This document shows positions 9,801 through 18,359 of a DNA stretch of 35,951 nucleotides, piece after piece. Within the stretch, counting starts at the first letter, position 1. Each line of letters starts with the position of its first letter. Below the pieces are notes generated by a model. That model was not told the DNA's origin, did no database searches, and was given only the letters and a program-made list of their open reading frames with translations. The DNA is from Acidobacteriota bacterium. GTDB taxonomy: Bacteria; Acidobacteriota; Thermoanaerobaculia; Multivoradales; JAHZIX01. Where the stretch lies: assembly GCA_034211275.1 (NCBI GenBank), contig JAXHTF010000049.1, positions 1 to 35,951 of the forward strand. Direction: 5' to 3'. The position numbers were made by a program, and so were the translations under genes.

Positions 9801-10870
9801 GCGCCAAGTCCGGCGACGGCACGGTGCGCCTCCAAGGCACCGCCGGCTCCGCCGTGGGCAGTGCCCCGGTGAAGGTGTCGCTGAAGGGACAGGACTTTCA
9901 GGTGATGAATACCTCCGAGATCCAGGTCGAGGTCTCCCCGGACCTGGAGATCTCGGTGGACGGCCAGGACGTCACCGTCCGCGGCGAGGTGACGGTGCCG
10001 GAGGCGGAGATCGCCATCAAGAAGCTCGAAGAGGGTGCGGTGCATCCGTCCCCGGACGTGGTGGTGGTGAGCGGGAAGGACGGAGAGGAGCAGGTGCGCA
10101 CCGCCGCCGGCCCGCTACGGGTGGACGCGCGGGTGCGGTTGGTCCTGGGGGAGGACGTGGAAGTGGAGGCGCTGGGGCTCACCGCCGAGCCGGAGGGCAC
10201 GCTGCTCTTGACTCAGACCCCCAACGGCCTGACCCGCGGGAGCGGCGAGCTGGACATCAGCGGCGGCAAATACGAGGCCTACGGTCAGGATCTGGACATC
10301 GAGCGCGGCCGGTTGATCTTCGGCGGTGGCGCGGTGTCCAACCCCGGGTTGGATCTCCGCGCCTCCCGCACCGCCCAGGACGGCACCGTCGCTGGCGTCG
10401 AGGTGCGGGGCACCCTGGAGGAGCCGGAGGTGACCCTGTGGTCCAACCCCGCCATGGGAGAGAGCGATCAGCTCGCCTACCTGCTCCTGGGCCGGCCGCT
10501 GGAATCCGCCGGCGAGGCGGAAGGCGATCTGTTGACCAAGGCCGCCACGTCTCTGGGGCTCAAGGGCGGCAATCTGCTGGCGGCGAAGTTGGGGACACGC
10601 TTCGGTCTGGAGGAGGCCCGCATCGAAACCAACGGCGGCCTGGAGGAGGCGTCGCTGGTGGTGGGCAAGTATCTCTCGCCGGACCTCTACGTGGCCTACG
10701 GCATCGGCCTCTTCGAGCCGGTGAGCACCTTCCGCATCCGCTACCTGCTGAGCAGCAAGTGGAGCCTGGAGGCGGAAACCGGCATCGGCACCAGCGCGGA
10801 CTTCCTCTACAGCATCGAGCGGGGTGGCAAGAAGAGGGAGTCGTCGGAAGAGTCCGGCGAGAAGGAGTAG
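6863..10870 (+). CDS. tamB: TamB-like translocation and assembly module inner-membrane protein
   Basis: 1335 residues, close to the 1250-1300 typical of TamB. An N-terminal basic patch and one membrane helix (LLIALGLVVLVAGLALGWLL) anchor it in the inner membrane. A very long, repetitive beta-rich segment follows, predicted to form a periplasm-spanning beta-taco groove. The C-terminal DUF490 region is well preserved, with DLDIERGRLIFGGG, an LGRPLE-type segment, and final strands around YLSPDLYVAYGIGLFEP. TamB partners TamA in outer-membrane protein assembly, and the wider AsmA-like family carries phospholipid to the outer membrane. ATG 6863 overlaps the tamA stop (ATGA), so translation is coupled. 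A perfect inverted repeat follows the stop at 10933-10956. Confidence 0.93.
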   Translation: MTSRRRIWLRRLLIALGLVVLVAGLALGWLLGTSSGARWLFAQSGTLIPGKVTVGSLQGPIRGPLVLEELRYSTDTLTLTAQRVELEWRLRELLAKRLDITRLYARGIEITTVDEDEEPSPLPDVRLPINIIVRDAVVESLTVSGEPPVIIDRIELETTAAGSEVVVDRLEVMSPDLDLLASGRVEPVGEYPVDLEVQWSARLPDLPPLAAEGTLGGDLERLLVSQRLSRPVALTVDGTLTTPLRDLAFELQTAFEGLDPEAPDLQFLELDLPLTDLTGELRLEGVAEDFRLQGRLAATVPEDAGDLGRLSSELDVGIRSPGQGAPMEVSISSARVRPAGGAGSLDVRGDVVLEEAARFDLALAWEGLQWPLTPGAPEEVVVTTPQGSATIAGTAEEYRLTAEARLEGPQIPSGSWSLAGTGDLEGLNLRPLEGEVLGGRLGARGRFAWSPQVLWDLQVRGQGFDPAVQWPELPGTVAFTADTRGRLEEQGPEGRVQNLRLTGTVRGEPLEAQGAVVLAGGQVRLDPLEATWGGASAQASGLTGGPWDLTWSLEVPQVASLLPDLAGSLSAQGTLRGDAELPRLEAQLEASDLAFGEIRSQGLEVELEGDLAGGAPLRASVEATELLLAGRSWAEAEARLEGAPDQHGIEISAVGNDGVELAARLQGGAPVADWPSLLSADWSGEVQDLSYAAQGAGRWVQRSAADLAIEPLGGPSEGSQTVRLEELCLEAAKLPPTAADSSSPSSAASIGTSRLCVEGALQSFAGNDGAGEGGTAGTTSWQAEGTLSAVPLGFLSPFLPPEADLEGSVEGDFRLALEGSSPLEAEVRLDLSPGVLRYQLDDLITSRFGAGTARLTAGAGGIEGELQLPLEKDGQIQARFSAGAWSPASQELTGLAVKGSLDAVIQDLTWLPAVLPDLADTGGRLRAEATLSGTLGSPALAGEVRLEEAKARIPTLGIQVQEITFLARGDGGETLQLEGSAKSGDGTVRLQGTAGSAVGSAPVKVSLKGQDFQVMNTSEIQVEVSPDLEISVDGQDVTVRGEVTVPEAEIAIKKLEEGAVHPSPDVVVVSGKDGEEQVRTAAGPLRVDARVRLVLGEDVEVEALGLTAEPEGTLLLTQTPNGLTRGSGELDISGGKYEAYGQDLDIERGRLIFGGGAVSNPGLDLRASRTAQDGTVAGVEVRGTLEEPEVTLWSNPAMGESDQLAYLLLGRPLESAGEAEGDLLTKAATSLGLKGGNLLAAKLGTRFGLEEARIETNGGLEEASLVVGKYLSPDLYVAYGIGLFEPVSTFRIRYLLSSKWSLEAETGIGTSADFLYSIERGGKKRESSEESGEKE

Positions 10871-10932
10871 GGGCATCCGCCGAGGCCCGCCGGCTCCAGC
10901 CCCCGCCCCCGACGCTGGAGCGTCTCCCCTGG

Positions 10933-10956
10933 GTTCCCACGGTGGACCGTGGGAAC
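10933..10956. repeat. Inverted repeat downstream of tamB
   Basis: Arms GTTCCCACGGT and ACCGTGGGAAC (11 bp, perfect) are separated by only 2 bases. It lies 62 bases after the tamB stop and 12 bases before a copy of the GGTACC-bounded repeat. There is no T-run, so it is not a textbook rho-independent terminator. It could be a cruciform-forming site, an RNA 3'-end stabiliser or part of the neighbouring repeat element. Confidence 0.6.
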
Positions 10957-10968
10957 GAGGAGGAGCTT

Positions 10969-11179
10969 GGTACCTACTTGTTGAGTCGCCCCAGAAAGCG
11001 ATTCCACATTCGGTTGGTTTGTTCCCAGAGTCTCATTGACCTCGAGCGGTGTGAGTGGGCTGCGGGATTCGAGGATGGGCGTCTTCGCCCACCGCAGAAC
11101 CCGACTGCTCACGCCCCCGGGGATACCTGTCCTTGCTCAACTCCGAGAAGCAACGCCGAGAAGTGGTACCCAAATGTTG
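10969..11179 (+). repeat. Structured repeat element, type A copy 1 (211 bp)
   Basis: Begins GGTACCTACTTGTTGAG and ends GGTACCCAAATGTTG, two near-identical direct boundary motifs. Its core, from about 11045, is almost identical for roughly 80 bases to the core at 13272-13345. The core folds as nested stems: GTGAG/CTCAC outside, CTGCGG/CCGCAG next, and TGGGCG-TCTT-CGCCCA inside. The second copy (13196-13406) has exactly the same length. The element fills the gap between the convergent tamB and ettA and ends two bases from the ettA stop codon. It contains no credible coding frame. Confidence 0.75.
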
Positions 11180-11181
11180 GT

Positions 11182-12864
<1,683 letters not shown>

Positions 12865-12916
12865 GCCAACTCCTCGGCGTGAATTCTCGGTGGGATTGCT
12901 CGCGCTGCGTCGAAAT

Positions 12917-12936
12917 GGGCACCGTGAAAGGTGCCC
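12917..12936. promoter_or_regulatory. GC hairpin in the ettA upstream region
   Basis: GGGCACC and GGTGCCC (7 bp perfect) flank a 6-base loop, 53 bases upstream of the ettA start. In the minus-strand leader it could form a 5'-UTR stem. No T-run follows on either strand, so a terminator or attenuator function is not shown. Confidence 0.35.
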
Positions 12937-13012
12937 TCGCGGTCGCAGCCCGGCCCTTGAGCCTACACCACCCGGCGAGGAAAGGGCAGAGAAACCGCCA
13001 GTTTCCCAGGGT

Positions 13013-13195
13013 GGTACCCACTTGTTGGTTCGCTCTCGTGCATCACCAAGGCCATGTTGGTGCGGGCTGCTCGGGAGTCGGGCCCTGCGGTGGCCAGGGG
13101 GCCATCCTCGGATCCCGCTCCCTCACCAAACCGGCGGTGATTCGAGGCCGTGGGGGGATGAGTTTAGCGGGAGTGGAATGGAGGCTCAGAGAGGT
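13013..13195 (+). repeat. Structured repeat element, type B copy 1
   Basis: Starts GGTACCCACTTGTTGGTTCG and runs to the next boundary motif at 13196. It is homologous to 13437-13608: shared TCTCGTGCATCACCA near the start, then GCTCGGGAGTCGGG, CTGCGGTGGCC, CCATCCTCGGATCCCGCTCC and CGGCGGTGATT. Its core is homologous to the reverse complement of the type A core. The inner stem here is TGGCC/GGCCA rather than TGGGCG/CGCCCA, so pairing is kept while sequence differs. Frames through it are short and repeat-derived. Confidence 0.7.
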
Positions 13196-13406
13196 GGTAC
13201 CCACTTGTTGAGCCGACCCAGAGGGCGATTCCACCGTCGGTGGATTCCTCCCCAGAGCTTCAGCGGTTTCGAGCGGTGTGAGTGGGCTGCGGGATTCGAG
13301 GATGGGCGTCTTCGCCCACCGCAGAACCCGACTGCCCACGCCCTCGGAGATACTGATCCTTGCTCAGTCGCGAGAGGCAGTACCGAGAAGTGGTACCCAA
13401 ATGTTG
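13196..13406 (+). repeat. Structured repeat element, type A copy 2 (211 bp)
   Basis: Begins GGTACCCACTTGTTGAGCC and ends GGTACCCAAATGTTG. The length equals that of the copy at 10969-11179. The central segment GTGAGTGGGCTGCGGGATTC and the following TGGGCG-TCTT-CGCCCA hairpin are unchanged between the copies, whereas the flanks (13215-13265) have diverged. It sits between two type B copies, forming a B-A-B array. Confidence 0.75.
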
Positions 13407-13436
13407 ATGCCTTTGTTTTCAACGACTTGGGTAGGT

Positions 13437-13623
13437 GGTACCCACTTGTTGGTCCGCTCTCGTGCATCACCAGGGCAAGGTCTGCGCGGGTTGCTCGGGA
13501 GTCGGGTCCTGCGGTGGCCGGGGGCCATCCTCGGATCCCGCTCCCTCACCAGACCGGCGGTGATTGGAGGGTGTTGGGGATGAGCTCAGCGGGAGTGGAA
13601 TCGAGGGTGGTACCCACTTGTTG
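13437..13623 (+). repeat. Structured repeat element, type B copy 2
   Basis: Bounded on both sides by identical GGTACCCACTTGTTG motifs (13437-13451 and 13609-13623). The interior matches the type B copy at 13013, with a shorter tail. The right boundary lies 17 bases from the stop codon of the DUF6435 gene. A 30-base spacer (13407-13436) separates it from the preceding type A copy. Confidence 0.7.
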
Positions 13624-13640
13624 ATCGCTGGCTGGGGTAG

Positions 13641-13817
13641 TTAGGCCTGGTTGGATTCGAGCTTTTGGATCTTGGCTTCCAGGGCCTCCGCTTCAGCGGT
13701 GAGCTCGGCGTAGCGGGGGATTTGGCCGGAGCGTTGGGCTTGGACAGCCTGCTGGAGCTTCTGGGCGTGTTCCTTCTTCAATTTCTTCAACGGGTCGGAT
13801 TTGAACAGGCCGAACAT
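13641..13817 (-). CDS. DUF6435 family small protein
   Basis: 58 residues beginning MFGLFKSDPLKKLKKEHAQK and ending KIQKLESNQA. The MFGLFKSDPLKKL start, the charged helix, and the RYAELTAEAEALEAKI segment match the small DUF6435 family as I remember it. Function is unknown. The protein is predicted to be a soluble, coiled, highly charged helix pair with no signal or membrane segment. It lies 42 bases upstream of the DUF1223 gene on the same strand only in the sense that both run minus; it is the downstream gene. The 3' end directly adjoins the repeat array. Confidence 0.75.
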   Translation of the reverse strand: MFGLFKSDPLKKLKKEHAQKLQQAVQAQRSGQIPRYAELTAEAEALEAKIQKLESNQA

Positions 13818-13859
13818 GATGCTTCCTTCCGCGATGGGCCGAGGCGGTGGTGCCTGGGC

Positions 13860-14729
13860 TTATCGCAGGACCTTACCTTCCGTCGCTCCGTGGATCACCA
13901 TCTCGTTCCGGTCCTGGAGGAAGGCCACGACCTCCAGCTCCTGGGGATCCCAGGACGGGTCGAGGGAGAATTCGGCCGTGCCTTGGACGCTGGTGGCGGA
14001 GCTGGGGTCGAGACGGGCGACGGACTCCAGGCGACGGACGACGCGCTCGTTTTCGAGGGTGCGGTGGGCGTTCTCGCCGCTTTGGACCTGAGTGGACAGG
14101 CCGCTTTCCACCAGCGCCACCATCAGCTCCTGGGGGCCGTCCACCGAGCCCTGGAGCTCGGCGGCGGCGGTGACGGAAACGGTGGCCTCGCCGCGGTTCA
14201 GGGACTGGATACGCACGGTGGCCGCCGACGGCCGGGCCAGCTCGTCCTCGATGAGACCGCGCACCTGGCTCTCCCGGGAGCCGACGCAATGATCCCGACC
14301 GGCGACCACCAGCTGGGGGGTGTAGAGGCGGCCGGTGGCGAGGCTTTGGGCGTAGCGTTCCTGGCGGCGGGACCAGAGCTCGGAGGAGAAGGGATCTTGC
14401 CAGCCGATGGAATTCCAATAGTCGACGTGAAACGCCAGGGGCAGCACGCGGTCTTTGAGCTTGGGGTCCGCTTCCAGCCGCGCCAGCAAACGGTCCGCCG
14501 GAGGGCAGCTGGAGCAGCCCTGGGAAGTGAAGAGCTCGATGATGATGGGGCTCGTCATGGCTTCTTCCTGGGCCGGTTCGGGCGTCGTGGATTCCGCGTC
14601 GGCGCTCGCCGTCTCGGCACCGCAAGCGGTGGCCAGGAGCCAGGTGAGGAGAAAGAGGGCCGTGAACAGCAGGCGGGTAGGCTGGGGACGGGGCACGGCA
14701 AGGCTGCGAGAGTAGGGCTGGCGATTCAT
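13860..14729 (-). CDS. DUF1223 (thioredoxin-like) lipoprotein
   Basis: 289 residues. An N-terminal hydrophobic run ending LLATAC (Cys36) suggests lipidation. The conserved body begins IIIELFTSQGCSSCPPADRL, with a thioredoxin-like CxxC at Cys72/Cys75, and continues HVDYWNSIGWQDPF and TPQLVVAGRDHCVGS, all hallmarks of DUF1223. These proteins have a thioredoxin-type fold and are presumed periplasmic redox proteins, but no substrate is established. A beta-rich C-terminal region of about 100 residues follows. The gene is divergent from the DJ-1-like lipoprotein gene across a 236-base gap and may be co-transcribed with DUF6435 (42-base gap). ATG 14729 has a GGAGAC-type ribosome-binding site shortly upstream. 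Confidence 0.85.
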   Translation of the reverse strand: MNRQPYSRSLAVPRPQPTRLLFTALFLLTWLLATACGAETASADAESTTPEPAQEEAMTSPIIIELFTSQGCSSCPPADRLLARLEADPKLKDRVLPLAFHVDYWNSIGWQDPFSSELWSRRQERYAQSLATGRLYTPQLVVAGRDHCVGSRESQVRGLIEDELARPSAATVRIQSLNRGEATVSVTAAAELQGSVDGPQELMVALVESGLSTQVQSGENAHRTLENERVVRRLESVARLDPSSATSVQGTAEFSLDPSWDPQELEVVAFLQDRNEMVIHGATEGKVLR

Positions 14730-14965
14730 CGAGGTCTCCTGGTCGGGGTCGTCTCCTGGGGCGAGGGGTTGGGAGGGTTGCGGTACTCCAACACGTACCG
14801 GCTCCGTTCAACCGACTATACGGCGCCGGTGCTGGAGGCGGATGTCTCGGCCTCGGTCACCGCACCGGGTCCATCGGAGGGCCGAGTCTTCAATACTGGT
14901 AGACTCGCCGTTACGTTCGACGACCACTTCGGGCCTCCAGCAACTTCTTCGGGAGATCGCCGACC

Positions 14966-15850
14966 ATGCTTCTCACCGGACCCATCCTGAGCTGTGCCTT
15001 GCCCCGTTCATCGACCCTGTGGGCCGTGCTGGCCCTGGCCTCCATGCTCGGTGCCTGCGGGCCGGTGGATCATGCGCCGGACCCGGTCCATCATGGAGAG
15101 GACACCCAGTCTTCCGCTGCCCAGTCTTCCGGGGCCGGAGCTCCCGTGGGAGCCGCTGCTGAGGCTCAGCGGCCCACCGAGGTGCCCTGGGCGCGTCAGC
15201 CGGCGCCGCCCGAGCTGCCGACGGATCGTCGGCTGCAGGTGGCGTTCCTGGTGGTGGACGGCGTCTACAACATCGAGCTCACCGCACCCTTCGACATCTT
15301 TCACCACGTGCGCTTCCACCACGAACCGGGAATGGAGGTCTTCACCGTCTCCCCCGACGGCGAGGCGGTGACCACCTTCGAGGGGCTGCGCATCGGTGCC
15401 GACTACTCCTTTGCCGACGCGCCGCCGGCGGACATCCTGGTGGTGCCCAGCGCCGAGCACAGCATGGATAAGGATCTGGAGAACCGGGCCATGATCCAAT
15501 GGGTCGAAGAGGTGGGCACCGCGGCCTTCTACGTCGTTTCCCTCTGCGACGGTGCCTTCGTCCTCGCCGAGGCGGGGCTGCTGGAGGGCCTCGCCGCGAC
15601 CACCTTCCCCAGCGATCAAGATCGCTTCGCCGAGATGTTCCCGCAGGTAGACCTGCGCCGCGGCGTGAGCTTCGTCCACCAAGGCCCGGCGGTGACCTCC
15701 GAAGGCGGCGCCAAATCCTTCGATCCGGCGATGTACCTGGTGGATCTGCTCTACGGCCAGGAGGTGGCCCAGGGGGTCGGCCGGGGCTTGATCATCCCCT
15801 GGCCTCCCACTCCGGAAGAGATGCCGGCGGTGGTCGTCGAGGCCGAGTAG
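14966..15850 (+). CDS. DJ-1/PfpI-family lipoprotein
   Basis: 294 residues. The lipobox SMLGAC (Cys31) follows a hydrophobic signal, and a linker of about 55 residues rich in Ala, Ser and Pro precedes the domain. The DJ-1/PfpI (class I glutamine amidotransferase-like) fold runs from about 90 to 270. QVAFLVVDGVYNIELTAPFD carries the conserved Glu104 of the DJ-1 site, and the nucleophile-elbow Cys194 is in VVSLCDGAF. Related domains act as glyoxalases/deglycases, proteases or, in GlxA-type regulators, ligand-binding modules. No HTH domain follows here, and the outer-membrane or periplasmic anchoring is unusual. GGGAGA precedes the ATG. A strong hairpin at 15898-15934 ends the unit. Confidence 0.85.
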   Translation: MLLTGPILSCALPRSSTLWAVLALASMLGACGPVDHAPDPVHHGEDTQSSAAQSSGAGAPVGAAAEAQRPTEVPWARQPAPPELPTDRRLQVAFLVVDGVYNIELTAPFDIFHHVRFHHEPGMEVFTVSPDGEAVTTFEGLRIGADYSFADAPPADILVVPSAEHSMDKDLENRAMIQWVEEVGTAAFYVVSLCDGAFVLAEAGLLEGLAATTFPSDQDRFAEMFPQVDLRRGVSFVHQGPAVTSEGGAKSFDPAMYLVDLLYGQEVAQGVGRGLIIPWPPTPEEMPAVVVEAE

Positions 15851-15897
15851 CTCGTCCAAACTCTCACGCGTCAGAACCCTCGCTGTCCAAAACGCAG

Positions 15898-15934
15898 CAT
15901 CGCCCGGAGGCCTCGAAGGGCCGTCCGGGCGATG
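15898..15934 (+). terminator. Strong hairpin after the DJ-1-like gene
   Basis: CATCGCCCGGA (15898-15908) pairs perfectly with TCCGGGCGATG (15924-15934). The loop contains a smaller GGCC-type pairing. It lies 48 bases after the stop codon and between convergent genes (DJ-1-like plus, GNAT minus), the place for a bidirectional terminator. There is no T-run on either side, so termination is inferred from position and stem strength only. Confidence 0.55.
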
Positions 15935-15987
15935 GGGCTCGGTGGGTACCGAGGAGCCTCTGATGCTGGGGCTTCTCGTCCGAAACC

Positions 15988-16524
15988 TTAGAGCTCGAAG
16001 ATGAGCTTGGTCATGTCGTGCTGGCCACCGTCGGGGTCCGTGCCGTAGCCCGGGATGGTGTGGGAGGTGAAGCCCAACTCGGTGAGGGTGGTGATGGCCT
16101 CGGCTTCCAGGTCGGTGATCAGGAAGCAGGTGAGATGGCGCAGACCGTTGGCGCGGCCGATGTCGATGAAATGGTTGATCAGCAGCATGCCGAGGCCCGC
16201 GGAGCGGTATTCCTCATCGATGAGCCACTTGACCCGCCCGACGCGGCGCAGGGGGCCGTGGTCCCGGCGATGGAGGGTGGCGTCGGCGACGATCTTGCCG
16301 CCATCGACGGCGAGCAGCGGGAACACCCGGGCATAGTCGAGGTTCATTCCCCACTGCTGTACCAGCCCGCGGTCGTCGATGCGGGCCCAAGCGAAGCGGC
16401 GGGAGTCTTCCGGCAGGCGCTGGAAGAATTCGTGAAGGCCGTCGATGTCGTTCTCGGTGAAGGGACGAATGAGCACCCGTCGGCCGTCGCGAAGCGACGC
16501 CTCCTGGGGATATCGATTGAGCAT
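15988..16524 (-). CDS. GNAT-family N-acetyltransferase
   Basis: 178 residues. The fold elements run in order: N-terminal LIRPFTENDIDGLHEFFQRL, central strand RVGRVKWLIDEEYRSAGLG (acetyl-CoA pyrophosphate-binding loop variant), helix MLLINHFIDIGRANGLRHL, then AEAITTLTELGF near the end. The sequence resembles acetyltransferase domains found in protein-lysine acetyltransferases, but the substrate cannot be named. It is cytosolic with no signal. GGAGGA precedes the ATG (GGAGGAGTTTCATG), fixing the start. A perfect -10 hexamer lies about 120 bases upstream. It is convergent with the DJ-1-like gene. Confidence 0.85.
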   Translation of the reverse strand: MLNRYPQEASLRDGRRVLIRPFTENDIDGLHEFFQRLPEDSRRFAWARIDDRGLVQQWGMNLDYARVFPLLAVDGGKIVADATLHRRDHGPLRRVGRVKWLIDEEYRSAGLGMLLINHFIDIGRANGLRHLTCFLITDLEAEAITTLTELGFTSHTIPGYGTDPDGGQHDMTKLIFEL

Positions 16525-16640
16525 GAAACTCCTCCAAGCTAGATCCGCCCCAGTCCACGACAGCCGAATCCATGGCAGCGCAGTCCGTGGCAGGGATGAA
16601 GTCTTGTGTTGGATGGCCGGTTCGGAACCGCCAGCCGATG

Positions 16641-16646
16641 ATTATA
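16641..16646 (-). promoter_or_regulatory. Candidate -10 box for the GNAT gene
   Basis: Reads TATAAT on the minus strand, 116 bases upstream of the GNAT start, in a locally A+T-richer patch of otherwise GC-rich DNA. No good -35 hexamer is seen at 16-18 bases, so this is a weak call. Confidence 0.35.
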
Positions 16647-16705
16647 GAAGGTGACTTTGAGAGCAGTCCTCGCTTGAGAATCAGGCCTCACCGTCGAGTC
16701 CGTGT

Positions 16706-17677
16706 TTATTCGCCAGCCTCTTCGTCCAGGAATCCGTGCTGGCGCATCCACTGGTCGTTGACGAATTTGGTCAGGTAGTTGCGGATGGAGTCGGGGAGGA
16801 TGGTGAGAACTTTCTTGGCCTCGGGGTGGCGTTTGACCGCCTCGAGCATTCCCCACACCGCGGAGCCGGAGCTACCACCCACCAACAATCCCTCCTCCTG
16901 GATCAGCCGACGGGCCATGAGGAAGCTGTCGCGGTCGTTGGAGTAGATCCACTCGTCCACCAGGCTGCGGTCCAGGACGTCGGGAATGAAGTCGTAGCCG
17001 ATGCCCTCCACCTGGTAGGTCTTGACCTCGTCCCGGCCGCCGAGAATCGATCCCTCCGGATCGACACCCACCACCAGAATGTTGGGATTCTTTTCCTTCA
17101 GGTAGCGGGCGACGCCGGTGATGGTGCCGCCGGTGCCGGCGGTCATCACCACCATGTCGAGGGACTCGCCGAAGTCTTCCCAGATCTCCGGCCCGGTGCC
17201 GTAGTAGTGGGCGTCGGGATTGTCGGGGTTGCCGTATTGATCCGGGATGCGGGAGTTCTCGATTTCCTCGTTCTTGCGCTGGGCGACCCCCAGCAGGCTG
17301 TCGGGATCGTCGTGGCCGGCCTCCGTGGGAGTGCGGATGATGTGCGCTCCCAGGGCCTCCATGACCACCTGCTTTTCCTGGCTCATCTTCTCCGGCATGG
17401 TGATGATCAGGGGGTAGCCCTTGACCGCCGCGGCCATGGCCAGGCCGGTGCCGGTGTTGCCGCTGGTGGGCTCGATGAGGGTGGTTTCGCCGGGCTGGAT
17501 CTCGCCGGACTCCTCGAGCTTCTGGACCATGCGGTAGGCGATGCGATCCTTGGTGGAGCCGCCGGGGTTGAGGAATTCGCATTTGGCGTAGAGCTCGACG
17601 CCGGTGTCGGCGCCGACGCGATGGAGCCGAACTACAGGGGTGTTGCCGATGGTCTGGAGGATGTTGTCGTAGATCAT
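16706..17677 (-). CDS. Cystathionine beta-synthase-type PLP enzyme (catalytic core only)
   Basis: 323 residues of fold-type II PLP enzyme. The PLP lysine is Lys43 in NPGGSTKDRIAYRMV, the phosphate-binding loop is TSGNTGTG (71-78), and a glycine-rich loop TAGTGGTITG is present. Several features favour cystathionine beta-synthase over O-acetylserine sulfhydrylase: GGSSGSAV and the C-terminal LPDSIRNYLTKFVNDQWM, which matches the end of the CBS core. The pair of regulatory CBS domains of animal enzymes is absent, as in many bacterial forms. The expected reaction joins serine and homocysteine to cystathionine, or uses sulfide to make cysteine. It is monocistronic on the minus strand, about 180 bases upstream of the GNAT gene. 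Confidence 0.88.
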   Translation of the reverse strand: MIYDNILQTIGNTPVVRLHRVGADTGVELYAKCEFLNPGGSTKDRIAYRMVQKLEESGEIQPGETTLIEPTSGNTGTGLAMAAAVKGYPLIITMPEKMSQEKQVVMEALGAHIIRTPTEAGHDDPDSLLGVAQRKNEEIENSRIPDQYGNPDNPDAHYYGTGPEIWEDFGESLDMVVMTAGTGGTITGVARYLKEKNPNILVVGVDPEGSILGGRDEVKTYQVEGIGYDFIPDVLDRSLVDEWIYSNDRDSFLMARRLIQEEGLLVGGSSGSAVWGMLEAVKRHPEAKKVLTILPDSIRNYLTKFVNDQWMRQHGFLDEEAGE

Positions 17678-18041
17678 TCTCTTCGTCTCGAAGGCTGGTG
17701 TCTCGGGGCCGGGCGGGCCGGGGCCAGGTCGCCGACGTGTGGGTCGGATCGTCTTGCCGGACTGGTCGCCCAGCTAGTTGCTCAACTGAGCTCCCGGACG
17801 TATCGCAGGCCGCCTTGGGATCCAACCGGCCGGGAACGCGAGCGGATCAGCGGAGGGCGAACTCCGCCGCCGGCCGGAAAGTAGCTTCTAGGAAAACCGC
17901 TGTTTGAAAGTCCATGGTTGGACCGTACGGCCCAACCCACTAAGCATATCCCACCGCCGCGGGAATTGCCGAGTCTTCACTCCTGCCGACGAGATCAGGA
18001 CCCGCCGGTGCGAGGCGGAAGCTCTCGTGGCCTGGAGTGCC
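17678..18041. other. 364-base intergenic region without a gene
   Basis: Lies between the cystathionine beta-synthase-type gene start and the SEC-C gene end. No credible coding frame. The one clear element is the near-perfect palindrome at 17916-17937, listed separately. Confidence 0.6.
17916..17937. promoter_or_regulatory. 22-bp near-perfect palindrome
   Basis: GGTTGG and CCAACC flank the perfect palindrome CCGTACGG; only one pair (A against C) breaks the symmetry. It lies about 240 bases upstream of the cystathionine beta-synthase-type gene and about 105 bases past the SEC-C stop. It could be an operator for a dimeric regulator or a terminator stem, though no T-run follows. Confidence 0.45.
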
Positions 18042-18335
18042 TCAGTTTCCGAAGTTGATGGCGCCGGGGTTGCCGCCGGTGCGCGGCGGCGGTGGGTCGC
18101 TGAGCAGCCAGTAGGCTCCCACGATCACCGCGCCGACGGCGCCGGTGAGGGCGGCGGGGGTGCGGCCGACGGCGAACCACAGGATGACCACCGCCACCAC
18201 CACGACGAGGGCCAGGATGCCGGCGATCTTGGTCCGCTGGCTACCCTCTACGCCACCGCTCTTGAGGCAGCAGTTCTTGTACTTCTGGCCGCTGCCGCAG
18301 GGGCAGGGGTCGTTGCGTCCGGTTTTCTTCGCCAT
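18042..18335 (-). CDS. SEC-C zinc-motif small membrane protein
   Basis: 97 residues. The N-terminus is a SEC-C zinc-binding motif, [17 protein letters not shown] (Cys11, Cys13, Cys22, Cys23), as at the end of SecA and in many stand-alone proteins. Two hydrophobic segments follow (about 38-57 and 62-81), and then a Pro/Gly-rich tail. The SEC-C-plus-two-TM architecture suggests a membrane-held zinc finger with its N-terminus in the cytosol, but no function is known. It lies 24 bases downstream of the S1-domain gene on the same strand, so the two are probably co-transcribed. Confidence 0.82.
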   Translation of the reverse strand: MAKKTGRNDPCPCGSGQKYKNCCLKSGGVEGSQRTKIAGILALVVVVAVVILWFAVGRTPAALTGAVGAVIVGAYWLLSDPPPPRTGGNPGAINFGN

Positions 18336-18359
18336 GATGCGATCCTTGAAATGGGTCGG

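Noticed and set aside
13013-13623. CRISPR array
   Set aside because: The regularly spaced 15-base motif recurs only a few times and the intervening segments are homologous to one another, not unique spacers. No cas genes are present.
13636-13646. Integron attC core (GTTAGGC next to the repeat array)
   Set aside because: It is just the stop codon region of the DUF6435 gene; no paired inverse core, no integrase and no cassette structure.
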